From positions 1 to 46,779 of IMG/VR virus record IMGVR_UViG_3300034073_002788: 46,779 bases of DNA. One strand, given 5' to 3'. Below, one piece after another: positions 28,983 through 37,759 of the stretch; the stretch's first letter is position 1, and the number at the start of each line of letters is the position of its first letter. A program made the translations under genes and the position numbers. The DNA comes from a virus. Below the pieces are notes generated by a model. That model was not told where the DNA came from, ran no database searches, and saw only the letters and a program-made list of their open reading frames with translations.

Positions 28983-30437
28983 CTACACCACCGTCTTCAG
29001 CCGCTCCGCGGCATACAAGAGATCGACACCACGTAGGTTGTAGGGTGCTCCTGATGGCAGCCCAGGTGCGTTGTCGAGAAACCACAGCACCGACTGCGTA
29101 GCATCACCCGGAATGATCGATGTGCTACGCGTGTTCGAGAACTCGTAGAAACCTACCTCGTTCGTCCGCTCAAACTGTGCACCACCCACGCCAATCGAGA
29201 CGCCACGGCCACGAATGGCCACGGCGTCGCCCGCACGTCGCCAGCGCATAGCCAGGCCACCAGGCTCAAACCATGCCTGCTGATCAAGACGCCCATAGCG
29301 AGCGCGGTAGCAGATTTGTCGGCTCCACAGCGCCGCGTTCGTCGTCACGATCCGCGTGTAGGTCGCGTTAACAATCGTTGCCAGGCTGTTCAGCCACGAC
29401 TGCAACGACGAGAACGACGGACGTTGTCGTGCCACCTGCTGCTCCAACGTCACTGGAGCCGTCGTGTCTGACGACGTGTAGATCTCGTTGACGCTCCAGC
29501 GGTTGATGCCGAGCAGTCCGCCGTTGTCCTCGTCTGGTGCCGTCCGTTCGTACTGAACCATGACATAGATAATATCTCCCGTCGATCCCGGTAGTGCAGT
29601 CGACAACGTCCACTCGTGCTGCCCGACTGCGGCTGGTACGTTATACGTTGCCACCACGTTTAGCCCAATGGTGAGCGTGACGCGCTCGGTCGCACCTGGA
29701 TGCTCGCGTAGAACATAGCCGCTGGCAATCACGGTGCCATGCGAAGGCGATCGACGCACTGTCGCACGCAACTGCACATCACCCTGCTGAAAAAACGGCC
29801 CGAAGCGCCGCACGACGCCCTGGAACAGCGGATCGTAGCGTGTGCCCATGCGCAGGGTGAGCCAGTCGATCGCATTGGCCAGTTGGTTGAGATTCGCGGC
29901 ACTAATCGCGCCAAACGTAGGCACCCCCGGCCAGGTATCGCTGATGCTGATAGGCGTCAGTGATACTTCGCGGATCTCAATGTCTCCCCAATTCTCCGAC
30001 GCTCCACCGGCGGCGTTATACAACTCAATGTCCACAAGGACAATCTGCCCATTGCTGTAATTTGCCGGGGTGATATCAATCGTGATCGTTTGTGGCGGTC
30101 CTGGTGGATTGTCCAAATCGTGCGTGCTACTGATCGCGCTCGCGCCAGTGCGTGTGACGCGCAGCAGGTTTACTCCCGAGATGCTGCTGGTTACCAGCAC
30201 GATCGTCAGCGTCGTGGCACCGTCAACCATGGTAAAGCCGCCGCGCCAAATGAGATTGGGGTTCTCGTCGTCATTCTGTGGTGGGTTGCCGTAGCTGGCA
30301 CAAAACGCCACACCGCCCAGTCGTGATGCCTCGTCCTGGGCCAGTGCCGCGTCGCGCATGGTATTCAGCTTTGCCGCACTGAGCAGTTCGCCCGTGCGAA
30401 ACAGCGGCATGTTGGTTGCCAGTGACAGAATAGCCAT
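28983..30437 (-). CDS. Minor tail protein
   Basis: A 484-residue protein with beta-rich segments; it begins LSLATNMPLFRTGELLSAAKLNTMRDAALAQDEASRLGGVAFCASYGNPP. Position between the hub-like protein and fibre protein suggests a baseplate or tail-tip component. No catalytic motif is seen. It overlaps the upstream gene stop by one base. Confidence 0.6.
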   Translation of the reverse strand: MAILSLATNMPLFRTGELLSAAKLNTMRDAALAQDEASRLGGVAFCASYGNPPQNDDENPNLIWRGGFTMVDGATTLTIVLVTSSISGVNLLRVTRTGASAISSTHDLDNPPGPPQTITIDITPANYSNGQIVLVDIELYNAAGGASENWGDIEIREVSLTPISISDTWPGVPTFGAISAANLNQLANAIDWLTLRMGTRYDPLFQGVVRRFGPFFQQGDVQLRATVRRSPSHGTVIASGYVLREHPGATERVTLTIGLNVVATYNVPAAVGQHEWTLSTALPGSTGDIIYVMVQYERTAPDEDNGGLLGINRWSVNEIYTSSDTTAPVTLEQQVARQRPSFSSLQSWLNSLATIVNATYTRIVTTNAALWSRQICYRARYGRLDQQAWFEPGGLAMRWRRAGDAVAIRGRGVSIGVGGAQFERTNEVGFYEFSNTRSTSIIPGDATQSVLWFLDNAPGLPSGAPYNLRGVDLLYAAERLKTVV

Positions 30438-32044
30438 TAGTAGCTCACCTCCAGCGTCTGGTTCGCCGTGTAGCTCGTGCCAACTATGAACGTTTCACTG
30501 ATCGTCGGCAGGAGTGCAAGCACCGGCGTCATGTCCACGTCCATCCACGCTCCATCGACGGGCCGGATGCCAATGATGATGTGCGGCTCAGCCACGATGT
30601 TCCACAGGCTGCACGTCAAATTGACACGCTCGCCCACGTTCCGATCGGGATCGTACGGCACACCGGCGAGCGTGCGGATCGGCCCCGTGCCGCTGTAGAA
30701 ATCATACACCATCTGGCACAACTGTTCGGCGTGACGCCTACTCTGCACCCACGGGTTGTCTTCGATCTGAAGCGTGCGCGTGTTGGAGAGTGCGCCGTTG
30801 TTGTCGCTGTAGCTCGCCGAGCCTTCCTCGCCGGGTTCCACCGGGTTGCCCACGACGCGGATCGCTTCGATCTGCACCGGCTCGGTCAGCGTGTTGGCAA
30901 TCGTCACGTTCACGCGCTGCGCTGACGTGCTGTTTACGGTCACGGTCACACTGGCACCACCCGGGTTGGCGGTGCGAATGATCAGCGTGTCAATCTCCAC
31001 CTGGCTCACCGCGGCAATCGGGTACTGCGTGTCCAGGTTGATCGTGATCGACGCACCGGACTGTCCCACCCGCGGCAGGTAGCGCGGCTCCGTGTCCTCA
31101 TAGATCACCTGTACGCCCGCCACGCGCCGGGTGACAAACTGACAACCTACTGAGCTCAGCGCCTCCTGGATGGACGCTCGCTCGCTGATCGCCTGGTATG
31201 GCACCACGCTGTTGCTCACGCGCTGCGCTGCCGTCTGCACCGTGTCGGAGAAGGTGATCGACGCCGTACCCGAGACAAGGCTGACGGGATTCTTATAGCG
31301 GATCACACCCAGGCTGTCCTGGTAAAGTTGCCCACCCGCAGCACGCACCAGACGCAGCAGCGCTTCCCAGGCGTCCTCGCTGGCAATCCACGTAAACGCA
31401 GGGGCAATCAGTGCCGTGTCGCACGAGTAATAGAACACCGCGTTCGGGTACGAACCGGCTTGCTCGTACGGCCTGCCGCCGCATTGCCAGAGCGTGTAGT
31501 TGACAATGCCGCCCGCGTAGCCTCCGGCAGTTGGGTCATCGTTGCCGCCCGCTTCGGTGAGCGTGGCCACGGGCCGATCGGTAAACAACGGACTGCGAAT
31601 GTCGGTACTGGCAATGATCGCACTCCAGCCCTGACACCCCCACGTACCGCCCGCGGCGTCACGGTTGCGCTCGGTAATCACGCCGCTGAAGCGTGTCAGC
31701 TTATTGGACGTGCTAAATCCGTGCCTAATCCGGATAGGCGTCAGTGGCCACTGGTAATCTACCGCGTTCGTCTGCACCGTAATCAGCGTGTTGGTTCCAT
31801 CGGTGAGTATGTTTGTCCCGTCGGTGAGTTGCACGAGTGCCTGATCCGCGGTGAACGTCACGGTTGCCCGCGGCTCTACCGTGGATCCGAACGCCAATCC
31901 TGACACGCCGTTCGACGACTGCACATCAATCGACACCGAAGTTACGGAACTACTGACGTCGATCCACGAGCCAACATAGATCTCCACCTGCGTCGTGGGA
32001 GCGGTAACGTCCGCGCTAATCTGCGTGCGTGTCGGATCGCTCAT
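30437..32044 (-). CDS. Tail hub / baseplate protein (putative)
   Basis: A 535-residue protein. N-terminal beta domain (TQVEIYVGSWIDVSSSVTSVSIDVQSS), then a hub-like core with many strands, and ERVNLTCSLWNIVAEPHIIIGI, a pattern of phage tail hub (gp27/Tal) proteins. It follows the tape measure and a small tail protein, the usual position for the hub. Confidence 0.65.
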   Translation of the reverse strand: MSDPTRTQISADVTAPTTQVEIYVGSWIDVSSSVTSVSIDVQSSNGVSGLAFGSTVEPRATVTFTADQALVQLTDGTNILTDGTNTLITVQTNAVDYQWPLTPIRIRHGFSTSNKLTRFSGVITERNRDAAGGTWGCQGWSAIIASTDIRSPLFTDRPVATLTEAGGNDDPTAGGYAGGIVNYTLWQCGGRPYEQAGSYPNAVFYYSCDTALIAPAFTWIASEDAWEALLRLVRAAGGQLYQDSLGVIRYKNPVSLVSGTASITFSDTVQTAAQRVSNSVVPYQAISERASIQEALSSVGCQFVTRRVAGVQVIYEDTEPRYLPRVGQSGASITINLDTQYPIAAVSQVEIDTLIIRTANPGGASVTVTVNSTSAQRVNVTIANTLTEPVQIEAIRVVGNPVEPGEEGSASYSDNNGALSNTRTLQIEDNPWVQSRRHAEQLCQMVYDFYSGTGPIRTLAGVPYDPDRNVGERVNLTCSLWNIVAEPHIIIGIRPVDGAWMDVDMTPVLALLPTISETFIVGTSYTANQTLEVSY

Positions 32045-32388
32045 ACCTCTTCGACCTCAACCTCGACGAGATAAAACGACGCGTTGGACGCGACAATCGT
32101 TTCCTCAAGCACCTCGTCACGTCGCACCGTTACCACCGTACGTGACACGCCAAGCTCATCAACGTGCGTGTAGGACGAGCTGAACGGGTGCGCTGATACC
32201 CACGTGCTGCGCTCGGCTTCGCTCAACCCACCGCGCTGGTAGCTCAGACGCATCTTCTCGGCACGGTACGCCCGGCGCAGTTGGCCATTGACCATGCGCC
32301 GATCCTCGGTCACGAGTATGGGCGTGCGATCAATGGGCAGTTCCGGGTAGATCGTGGAGCCGTTCGAAACAATCGCCAGAGTTGCCAC
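32041..32388 (-). CDS. Small tail protein (distal-tail position)
   Basis: A 115-residue protein (MRLSYQRGGLSEAERSTWVSAHPFSSSYTHVDELGVSRTVVTVRRDEV), immediately after the tape measure and overlapping the hub gene by four bases. Position matches a distal tail or tail-tip adaptor. Unknown family. Confidence 0.55.
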   Translation of the reverse strand: MATLAIVSNGSTIYPELPIDRTPILVTEDRRMVNGQLRRAYRAEKMRLSYQRGGLSEAERSTWVSAHPFSSSYTHVDELGVSRTVVTVRRDEVLEETIVASNASFYLVEVEVEEV

Positions 32389-34752
32389 TTACCCACCTCC
32401 CACCGCTGAGCGCGTCGGTATCCTACTCACCGCCCGCTCCACCGCGTTCACCGCGTCACGCACCCCTGCCAGCGCCTGCGCTACCACTGCATCATACACC
32501 GCAACACTCGACCCGCCCGCGGCTCCGGCAATCGTGGGTGCGGTCGTCGTTGATGCGGTGGTTGTGGCGGTTGTCCCTGCCGTCGTTACCGGCCTGCCGC
32601 CGATCTGCCCAAGGAGATCCACCTGCTTCTGGAGCGCTTCGTTCGTCGTCCCAATCGCTGTGTTGGCATCCTGTTGTGCTTTGAGCAGCGCCTTACCCGC
32701 GTCGTCTGCCGCGTTCTTGATATCTTCCTGGAGCTGTACCGCGGCCTCTTGCCGGTCTTCCTCCTCCTGTGCAGCAATCGACGCTTCGCCGCTCCCGGCC
32801 CGTTTCAGCCTTCTATCCTCAACCTCGCGCTCCATCTCGTCAAGTGCGATCAGATACTCCAGGTTCTTATCGCCGTCTTGTCGCGCCTTGCGGATCTCGT
32901 CGGCTCGTTGGGCACGCGCTGCGGCAATTCGTCCCGCTTCGGCCAGGTATTCCGCTGCGACGTCAGCGCCCAGGGCGTCACGGATCTGCGTCGCCTCAAG
33001 CGCCAGAGCCTCGTACTCGGCACTCGCCTGCTGCTTAATTGCCTGATCCTCGATATTCATCAGTTGGCGATAGAACCCGGCACGATCTTCGAACTGCTGA
33101 TCGCTGTAATCTTGGTTGGCTTCTCTCCGTCGCTTCGCGTAGTCCTCGGTGATACGCAGGAGGCGCTGTTGATACGTCTCCTCAGCGCGGATCATGCGCT
33201 CCTGATGGCGCTCCGCAATGCGCTGAACTTCGTTCGCCTGATCGCGTGCTACACTCGTCGGCCCGGCTCCTCCTCCACCGCCACCCGTTGGCGGAGACGT
33301 GATCGTGGTGCGCGGCGCAACAACCGGCGTGCTCGGCCCGAGCAGCCCAAGCTCCATGCCAGCCACAACTGATGCGTTCCGTGCGCTCTCGGCAGCTACG
33401 GCCAGGTTGTAGTAGCGAGCAATCAACTTGTCAATGTTGCTCGTACTGTCGGCCAGTTGCAGCGCTGCCAATCGACCCGCTTCACCGGCACCCAGTAGGG
33501 CGATCGCTGCCTGCTTCGCCTGCTCATCAAGGCTTAGGTTGGCGTTCGCCGCCTCGAACATGGCCTTCGTCGCTTCGCCCAGGGCGTCGTCAAGTGCCTT
33601 GGTCGCCAGGGTACTGGTATCGATAATACCAATGGAGTCGGCCTGTGCCGCGGCCTGCTCGCGGTTCTGAATTGCGGCGTTGCGCGTGGCTTCAGCCAGG
33701 AGAGCCTGCGCCTCGGCCAGTGCGCCAGACTGTTCCTCGTAGTAGCCCGCACCCTCCGTCAGCTCAACCCAGGTTCGTCCGTAGAGCTGCGCCTGATCAA
33801 TCGCACTCTCCATCGTGACGCCTGTCATGACAAGCGCCTGCATGTACGTGAACTGCGCTTCGTTGAGCTTGCGGTTCTGGAGCTCGATGCGCTTTCCGGC
33901 GTCGTCGGTTGCCGCTGCGGCCTCGTCGATCGCCGCGCTGTACTGCTCGTAGGTTCGCGCGGTGGTGGCTGCGGCAACGTTCGTTTCCGTCGCCAGGATC
34001 TCATTCAGCCCCATCATCACGTTGAGCAGGTTGGCCACCGGCTCGAACGCGGCGGCTGCCGACTGTCCGATCTGGACGAACGTGTTGTTTGCCAGGGTGC
34101 CCAGCGTCTGGTACGTCTGCGCTACCGTACCGGTGCGTGCGGCCAGTGTCTCCGCCGTGATGCCCTGCTCGGCCAGGAGCGATGTCAGACCTGCGATAAT
34201 CTCCTCTGCGCTCGAACTTTCATTGAGCAGATCGCGGATCGCCTGGCGTGGAAGGTTGAAGCGCTCGACAATCGAAGTGATATCGCCCGCAAACAACTCG
34301 CTCAGTGCAAATCCGGCACCCTCGAACCCCTCGAACGGATTGACGACGGAGAGCAGTTGTGCCACGTCGTTGAGTTGGCCGAGATCGGCACCGGTGCGGT
34401 TTGCGATAAACGCAAACTGCTGCATGGCGCCAAGGCTCTGCTCCAGAGAGCCACCAAACAACATCTGGTTCTTGGTGGCTTCCTGAAGAATACGATCGTA
34501 TTGCTCCTGCGATCCTGCGACCGCTCGTAGCGTCGCCTGCACCGTCGTGAGTGCGTTGCCCGCGGTAATCGCTTCCGCGCCCAGTTGCACGAGCGAGTTA
34601 ATGCTGTAGCCCACGCCAAGCAGTCCAAACGACGTGCCCGTTAGCTGATTGAGCTGCTTGAGCTTCTGCTGGATGCCACTCAGCGCGGCGTCCAACTTCG
34701 TCGTATCGGCACCAATCTCAACTTTGGCTTTGGATACACGCGGATCACTCAT
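32389..34752 (-). CDS. Tape measure protein
   Basis: A 787-residue, mostly helical protein. N-terminal VSKAKVEIGADTTKLDAALSGIQQKLKQLN is the start typical of phage tape measures. Long coiled-coil stretches follow (QRIAERHQERMIRAEETYQQRLLRITEDYAKRRREANQDYSDQQFED), and a Thr/Ala-rich end. Its length sets tail length; by the usual 0.15 nm per residue this gives roughly 118 nm. It overlaps the chaperone frame as ATGA. Confidence 0.85.
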   Translation of the reverse strand: MSDPRVSKAKVEIGADTTKLDAALSGIQQKLKQLNQLTGTSFGLLGVGYSINSLVQLGAEAITAGNALTTVQATLRAVAGSQEQYDRILQEATKNQMLFGGSLEQSLGAMQQFAFIANRTGADLGQLNDVAQLLSVVNPFEGFEGAGFALSELFAGDITSIVERFNLPRQAIRDLLNESSSAEEIIAGLTSLLAEQGITAETLAARTGTVAQTYQTLGTLANNTFVQIGQSAAAAFEPVANLLNVMMGLNEILATETNVAAATTARTYEQYSAAIDEAAAATDDAGKRIELQNRKLNEAQFTYMQALVMTGVTMESAIDQAQLYGRTWVELTEGAGYYEEQSGALAEAQALLAEATRNAAIQNREQAAAQADSIGIIDTSTLATKALDDALGEATKAMFEAANANLSLDEQAKQAAIALLGAGEAGRLAALQLADSTSNIDKLIARYYNLAVAAESARNASVVAGMELGLLGPSTPVVAPRTTITSPPTGGGGGGAGPTSVARDQANEVQRIAERHQERMIRAEETYQQRLLRITEDYAKRRREANQDYSDQQFEDRAGFYRQLMNIEDQAIKQQASAEYEALALEATQIRDALGADVAAEYLAEAGRIAAARAQRADEIRKARQDGDKNLEYLIALDEMEREVEDRRLKRAGSGEASIAAQEEEDRQEAAVQLQEDIKNAADDAGKALLKAQQDANTAIGTTNEALQKQVDLLGQIGGRPVTTAGTTATTTASTTTAPTIAGAAGGSSVAVYDAVVAQALAGVRDAVNAVERAVSRIPTRSAVGGG

Positions 34753-35070
34753 CGCTCACGCTCCCATCGCTCAGCGAGCAGTACCGCGTAGCGATCGATG
34801 TCGCTTGGACTGGCCATTAGTCGCCTCCGCAGCGTGTGGTACTCGCCTTTGTCCTTCTGACGTGACAAGCTGCTCAGGTGCCGCGCACTGTCTACGATCA
34901 GATCGTAGTGGTAGCGTGCCACCTCTGCTGCCACCTGATGGTCATTGAGCCCGTACATACTCTGCTCCTGCCACTGTCTGGCTCTCAGCAGCTGCTGCAC
35001 TGAACGCGTCTGTACGAGGCTCAGCAGGCCACACCGCTTCACCCACTCACGTGGGCTCGGGAGGGGTTTC
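34749..35070 (-). CDS. Tail assembly chaperone, frameshift extension (T)
   Basis: A frame in the +1 phase relative to the gene at 35047-35517 continues past its stop: PREWVKRCGLLSLVQTRSVQQLLRARQWQ, then YGLNDHQVAAEVARYHYDLIVDSARHL. Tail chaperone genes just before the tape measure are classically made by programmed frameshifting. The candidate slip site is ACC-CCT-CCC-GAG at 35056-35067 (a +1 slip on CCC would give CCG). An independent start at ATG 34958 with AGGAG seven bases before is also possible, giving a 69-residue protein. Confidence 0.55.
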
Positions 35071-35517
35071 ACCGACGAGGGCCGCAAGCTCGGCCCGCAA
35101 GAGATCGGGAGGGACTGGGCCCAGCCGCTCAATCTGCTGGTGGAGGTATTTGACGACGTCGTAGCCCCACGCCTCCACCACGCTGCTCGGGAGATCAGGA
35201 GGGTTGATGATGCCAAGACGCACCTCCTCTACCACACGACGCCAGTCGTCGATCGTCTGCTGTGGCTGCGGGCCGGGTCGAGGCGGCATCGTAGCCGCCT
35301 GCTCCGCCTGACGACGCTGCGCATAGCTCCACGCTCGCACCGTCACCCCACGATGCAGGAGCGTCCCGTCAGGCTGCATGATCGTCCACTGGGGTACTGG
35401 GATAGTTGCCGTAGCGCGGCTGTCCACGACGAGCGCCTGCTCGGACGTGATCAGCGTTGGCTGGGACTGGCCAGCCAACGCCGTCACGATCTGACTGAGA
35501 GCGAGATGGAGATCCAT
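35047..35517 (-). CDS. Tail assembly chaperone (G-like)
   Basis: A 156-residue protein (PEWTIMQPDGTLLHRG-like strand, then helical TIDDWRRVVEEVRLGIINPPDLPSSVVEAWGYDVVKYLHQQI). The position between tail tube and tape measure is that of the lambda G homologue. It ends with a proline-rich codon run over which the following frame begins. Confidence 0.65.
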   Translation of the reverse strand: MDLHLALSQIVTALAGQSQPTLITSEQALVVDSRATATIPVPQWTIMQPDGTLLHRGVTVRAWSYAQRRQAEQAATMPPRPGPQPQQTIDDWRRVVEEVRLGIINPPDLPSSVVEAWGYDVVKYLHQQIERLGPVPPDLLRAELAALVGETPPEPT

Positions 35518-35519
35518 GC

Positions 35520-35981
35520 TTACGCGTACTTCGTGTAGGTGAGGCTGTCCGCTGTCCAGTTCACCGTGTAGGTCGCCGTGGTGGCCGGATCAACGGTGCC
35601 GTCCTGCGAACAGATACACTGATCCCACACGTACTTCTCGACACCCGCGGTGGCACTGCCAACCTGGCCGCCGATGACGAGCGTGAACTTGAGCTTCGTA
35701 CCAGCGTTGATCGCTTCGATGATCTTGCCGCGTGCCGCACTCACCGCCTGGTGCAGATCGATGGTGAACGAGCCGGTGTACGCCACGCCACCCACGCTGT
35801 TGGTGAGGGCCTGCTTGTTGATGTGCGGCCCGCGAGCGGTGACCGTGCGTGTGGTGCTCCAGCTAAACGTTGTCCCGTACGGCACTTCGTCCGCTGTGCC
35901 CACGGTTGCGGTGACACCCGCGTCCTGCACGTACAGGTTGCTCTTCCACCCGTCGATCAGGGTTCCGGTTGTCCAAGACAT
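35520..35981 (-). CDS. Major tail tube protein
   Basis: A 153-residue protein from ATG 35981 after GGAGGC. Beta-rich, with GWKSNLYVQDAGVTATVGTADEVPYGTTFSWSTTRTVTARG and ending in TADSLTYTKYA, matching the small tail tube (TP901/HK97-type) fold. It is next to the tail chaperones. The upstream glycosyltransferase gene runs 119 bases into this gene in another frame. Confidence 0.7.
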   Translation of the reverse strand: MSWTTGTLIDGWKSNLYVQDAGVTATVGTADEVPYGTTFSWSTTRTVTARGPHINKQALTNSVGGVAYTGSFTIDLHQAVSAARGKIIEAINAGTKLKFTLVIGGQVGSATAGVEKYVWDQCICSQDGTVDPATTATYTVNWTADSLTYTKYA

Positions 35982-36966
35982 TGCTGCCTCCATACGCCTG
36001 ACGGATGGTTTCCGCGTGGCGTGCTACATCTCTCGTGGTGACGATATGCCGTTGCAGCGCCGTAGCGTCTGCCGTAATCTGTTCAGGATAATCGAGGTAG
36101 TACCCGATACGCTCAACCCAGTGACGCTCGAACAGCATCACATTATCATTCATTGCCGCCTCGCGCAACACCGGCCCATACTGCGTCAGACTGCCCAGTA
36201 CAGTGCACCCTGCGAGCGCCGTCTCGTACAGTTTGATGGGGCTCTTGCACGTGTTGAACGCGGTGTGTGGGAGTGGGCAGAGTGCCACGTGTGCGCCAAT
36301 CAGTGCCGGTGGGTAGCTCTTCAGATCGGGCATCCACGGGGAACGCTCCGTGACGAACGGCTCCAGGTAGTCTGGACAGAAGCCGACCACGCGCAGCCGG
36401 TACCGGCCCTGATGCGCCTTGAGCGCAGATACTACCATCTGCCAGTCCTGATAGTGCGAAGCTCCGCCCGTCATCAGCAACACCGGCTTGTCAGTGACAG
36501 GCTGAGGTGCGGCAATCGGCCACCGTGTCATATCGAGGTAGTTGGGTACAATCGTCACGTTGCGATTGTAGGAGCGTAGTCTGCCTGCGAGCGTGCTGTT
36601 CGTGCACACCACACCGTCCGCGTGGCGGAGCATACCCTCCAAGCGCACCTTCTGCTCATGCTTCCACGGGCTCAGATCGTCATCCTGATCGACAAGCACA
36701 CGCCGCTTACCGCCTTGTCGGATCATATCGAGCAGGCGCTTCGTCTGACTGACCGGCTCACTCTCGTGTGTTTGCACTCGTGACGTGACGACGAGCTTGG
36801 CCGCATCTCGCTGCTCCTGCGTCGCCAGGGAGTACGCCGTGACTGCCACGTTCTCCGCCCCGAACGCGGCCTTGAGTGATACGCTCAGCCGGTAGTACGC
36901 CTGGGCGTACTCCTCCACGTAGAGGCCGAGTACGGGTGCGGAATGGGTGTCACGCTCGATATACAT
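35863..36966 (-). CDS. Glycosyltransferase (GT-B-like)
   Basis: A 367-residue protein with two Rossmann-like halves: VLVDQDDDLSPWKH and LRHADGVVCTNSTLAGRLRSYNRNVTIVPNYLD, then PVLLMTGGASHYQDWQMVV, RLRVVGFCPDY and SPIKLYETALAGCTVLGS, the EALAxG-type signature of GT1/GT4 enzymes. It sits inside the tail module as a moron gene. It could glycosylate a virion protein or host surface. The last 40 residues are out-of-frame over the tail tube gene and basic, suggesting loss of an original stop. Confidence 0.85.
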   Translation of the reverse strand: MYIERDTHSAPVLGLYVEEYAQAYYRLSVSLKAAFGAENVAVTAYSLATQEQRDAAKLVVTSRVQTHESEPVSQTKRLLDMIRQGGKRRVLVDQDDDLSPWKHEQKVRLEGMLRHADGVVCTNSTLAGRLRSYNRNVTIVPNYLDMTRWPIAAPQPVTDKPVLLMTGGASHYQDWQMVVSALKAHQGRYRLRVVGFCPDYLEPFVTERSPWMPDLKSYPPALIGAHVALCPLPHTAFNTCKSPIKLYETALAGCTVLGSLTQYGPVLREAAMNDNVMLFERHWVERIGYYLDYPEQITADATALQRHIVTTRDVARHAETIRQAYGGSNVLDNRNPDRRVEEQPVRAGRGCHRNRGHSGRSAVRDNV

Positions 36967-37400
36967 TATGGCCTAATGATCTTGTCGGCGACAATGGTAT
37001 AGATGTCCGCAATGCGGTATTCGGTGCCATCAATCAGCGCGAAGCCCGTGCGGATCTCTTCGACGAACGCCTCACCCTGTGGTACCACACCGTTCAAGCG
37101 CCGATTGTCCAGGTTCTCCAGCAGGTTCGCAATGGTGTCCGCGTAGACGCGGAGATCCTGCTCCGCCGTCTCGGTGTCCTGCCATTGTAGCACAAGGCGG
37201 CTCATAAAGCGCCAGTTGTAGATCACAAAGCGCCCGTTCATCGTCGCCTGGCCCACATCGCGTGTCATGCTGTCCAGCAGCGTGTAGAGGATCGGGGTGG
37301 CGTGAATGGCGCGTGGTTCGTACGGGAGCGTGTCCACGAGGCCATGCACCTGGCCGTAGATCTTGTGGAGTGCTATCAGGATGTCGTCGGCAGTACTCAT
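36966..37400 (-). CDS. Tail terminator / tail completion protein
   Basis: A 144-residue protein, alpha/beta: DILIALHKIYGQVHGLVDTLPYEPRAIHATPILYTLLDSM, RFMSRLVLQWQDTETAEQDLRVYADTIANLLENLDNR. Size, location between the gp10-like gene and tail genes, and pattern fit the tail terminator (gpU-like). It shares one base with the glycosyltransferase gene. Confidence 0.65.
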   Translation of the reverse strand: MSTADDILIALHKIYGQVHGLVDTLPYEPRAIHATPILYTLLDSMTRDVGQATMNGRFVIYNWRFMSRLVLQWQDTETAEQDLRVYADTIANLLENLDNRRLNGVVPQGEAFVEEIRTGFALIDGTEYRIADIYTIVADKIIRP

Positions 37401-37759
37401 GAACTGATCGCCTCATCAAGTGCGCGATCGATCTCGCGGTTGATCTGATCGCGGGAGCGCTCCAGGCCCTGGCGCAGGTACGGCCTGCCGCGCATCCTGC
37501 GCGTGCCCTCGTGGACGTAGAGCGCGTAGTCGACCTTGGTACCGACTGCCACGCGGTTCCACTCCAGTGGTACGCTCGTAATGCTTCGCTTCAGGTTGCC
37601 CGTTCGTACTGGGGTAACGGGTTTGCTGTTCCGCTCCACGATCAGCCCGATGCGCTTGAGCGATCGCGCAATGATGCGCCGTGCACGTTCCGGGTTTGTG
37701 ATGCGGATAATATCGTCCAACCCAGTGATGCGCACAATCTCAATGGTGGGATCGCTCAT
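37397..37759 (-). CDS. HK97 gp10-like tail completion / head-tail joining protein
   Basis: A 120-residue protein from ATG 37759 (AAGGAG upstream). SLKRIGLIVERNSKPVTPVRTGNLKRSITSVPLE, VDYALYVHEGTRRMRGRPYLRQGLERSRDQI is the signature of the HK97 gp10 family (PVDTGxLRxS and YAxxxExG-type motifs). It seals the head-tail junction. Confidence 0.85.
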   Translation of the reverse strand: MSDPTIEIVRITGLDDIIRITNPERARRIIARSLKRIGLIVERNSKPVTPVRTGNLKRSITSVPLEWNRVAVGTKVDYALYVHEGTRRMRGRPYLRQGLERSRDQINREIDRALDEAISS

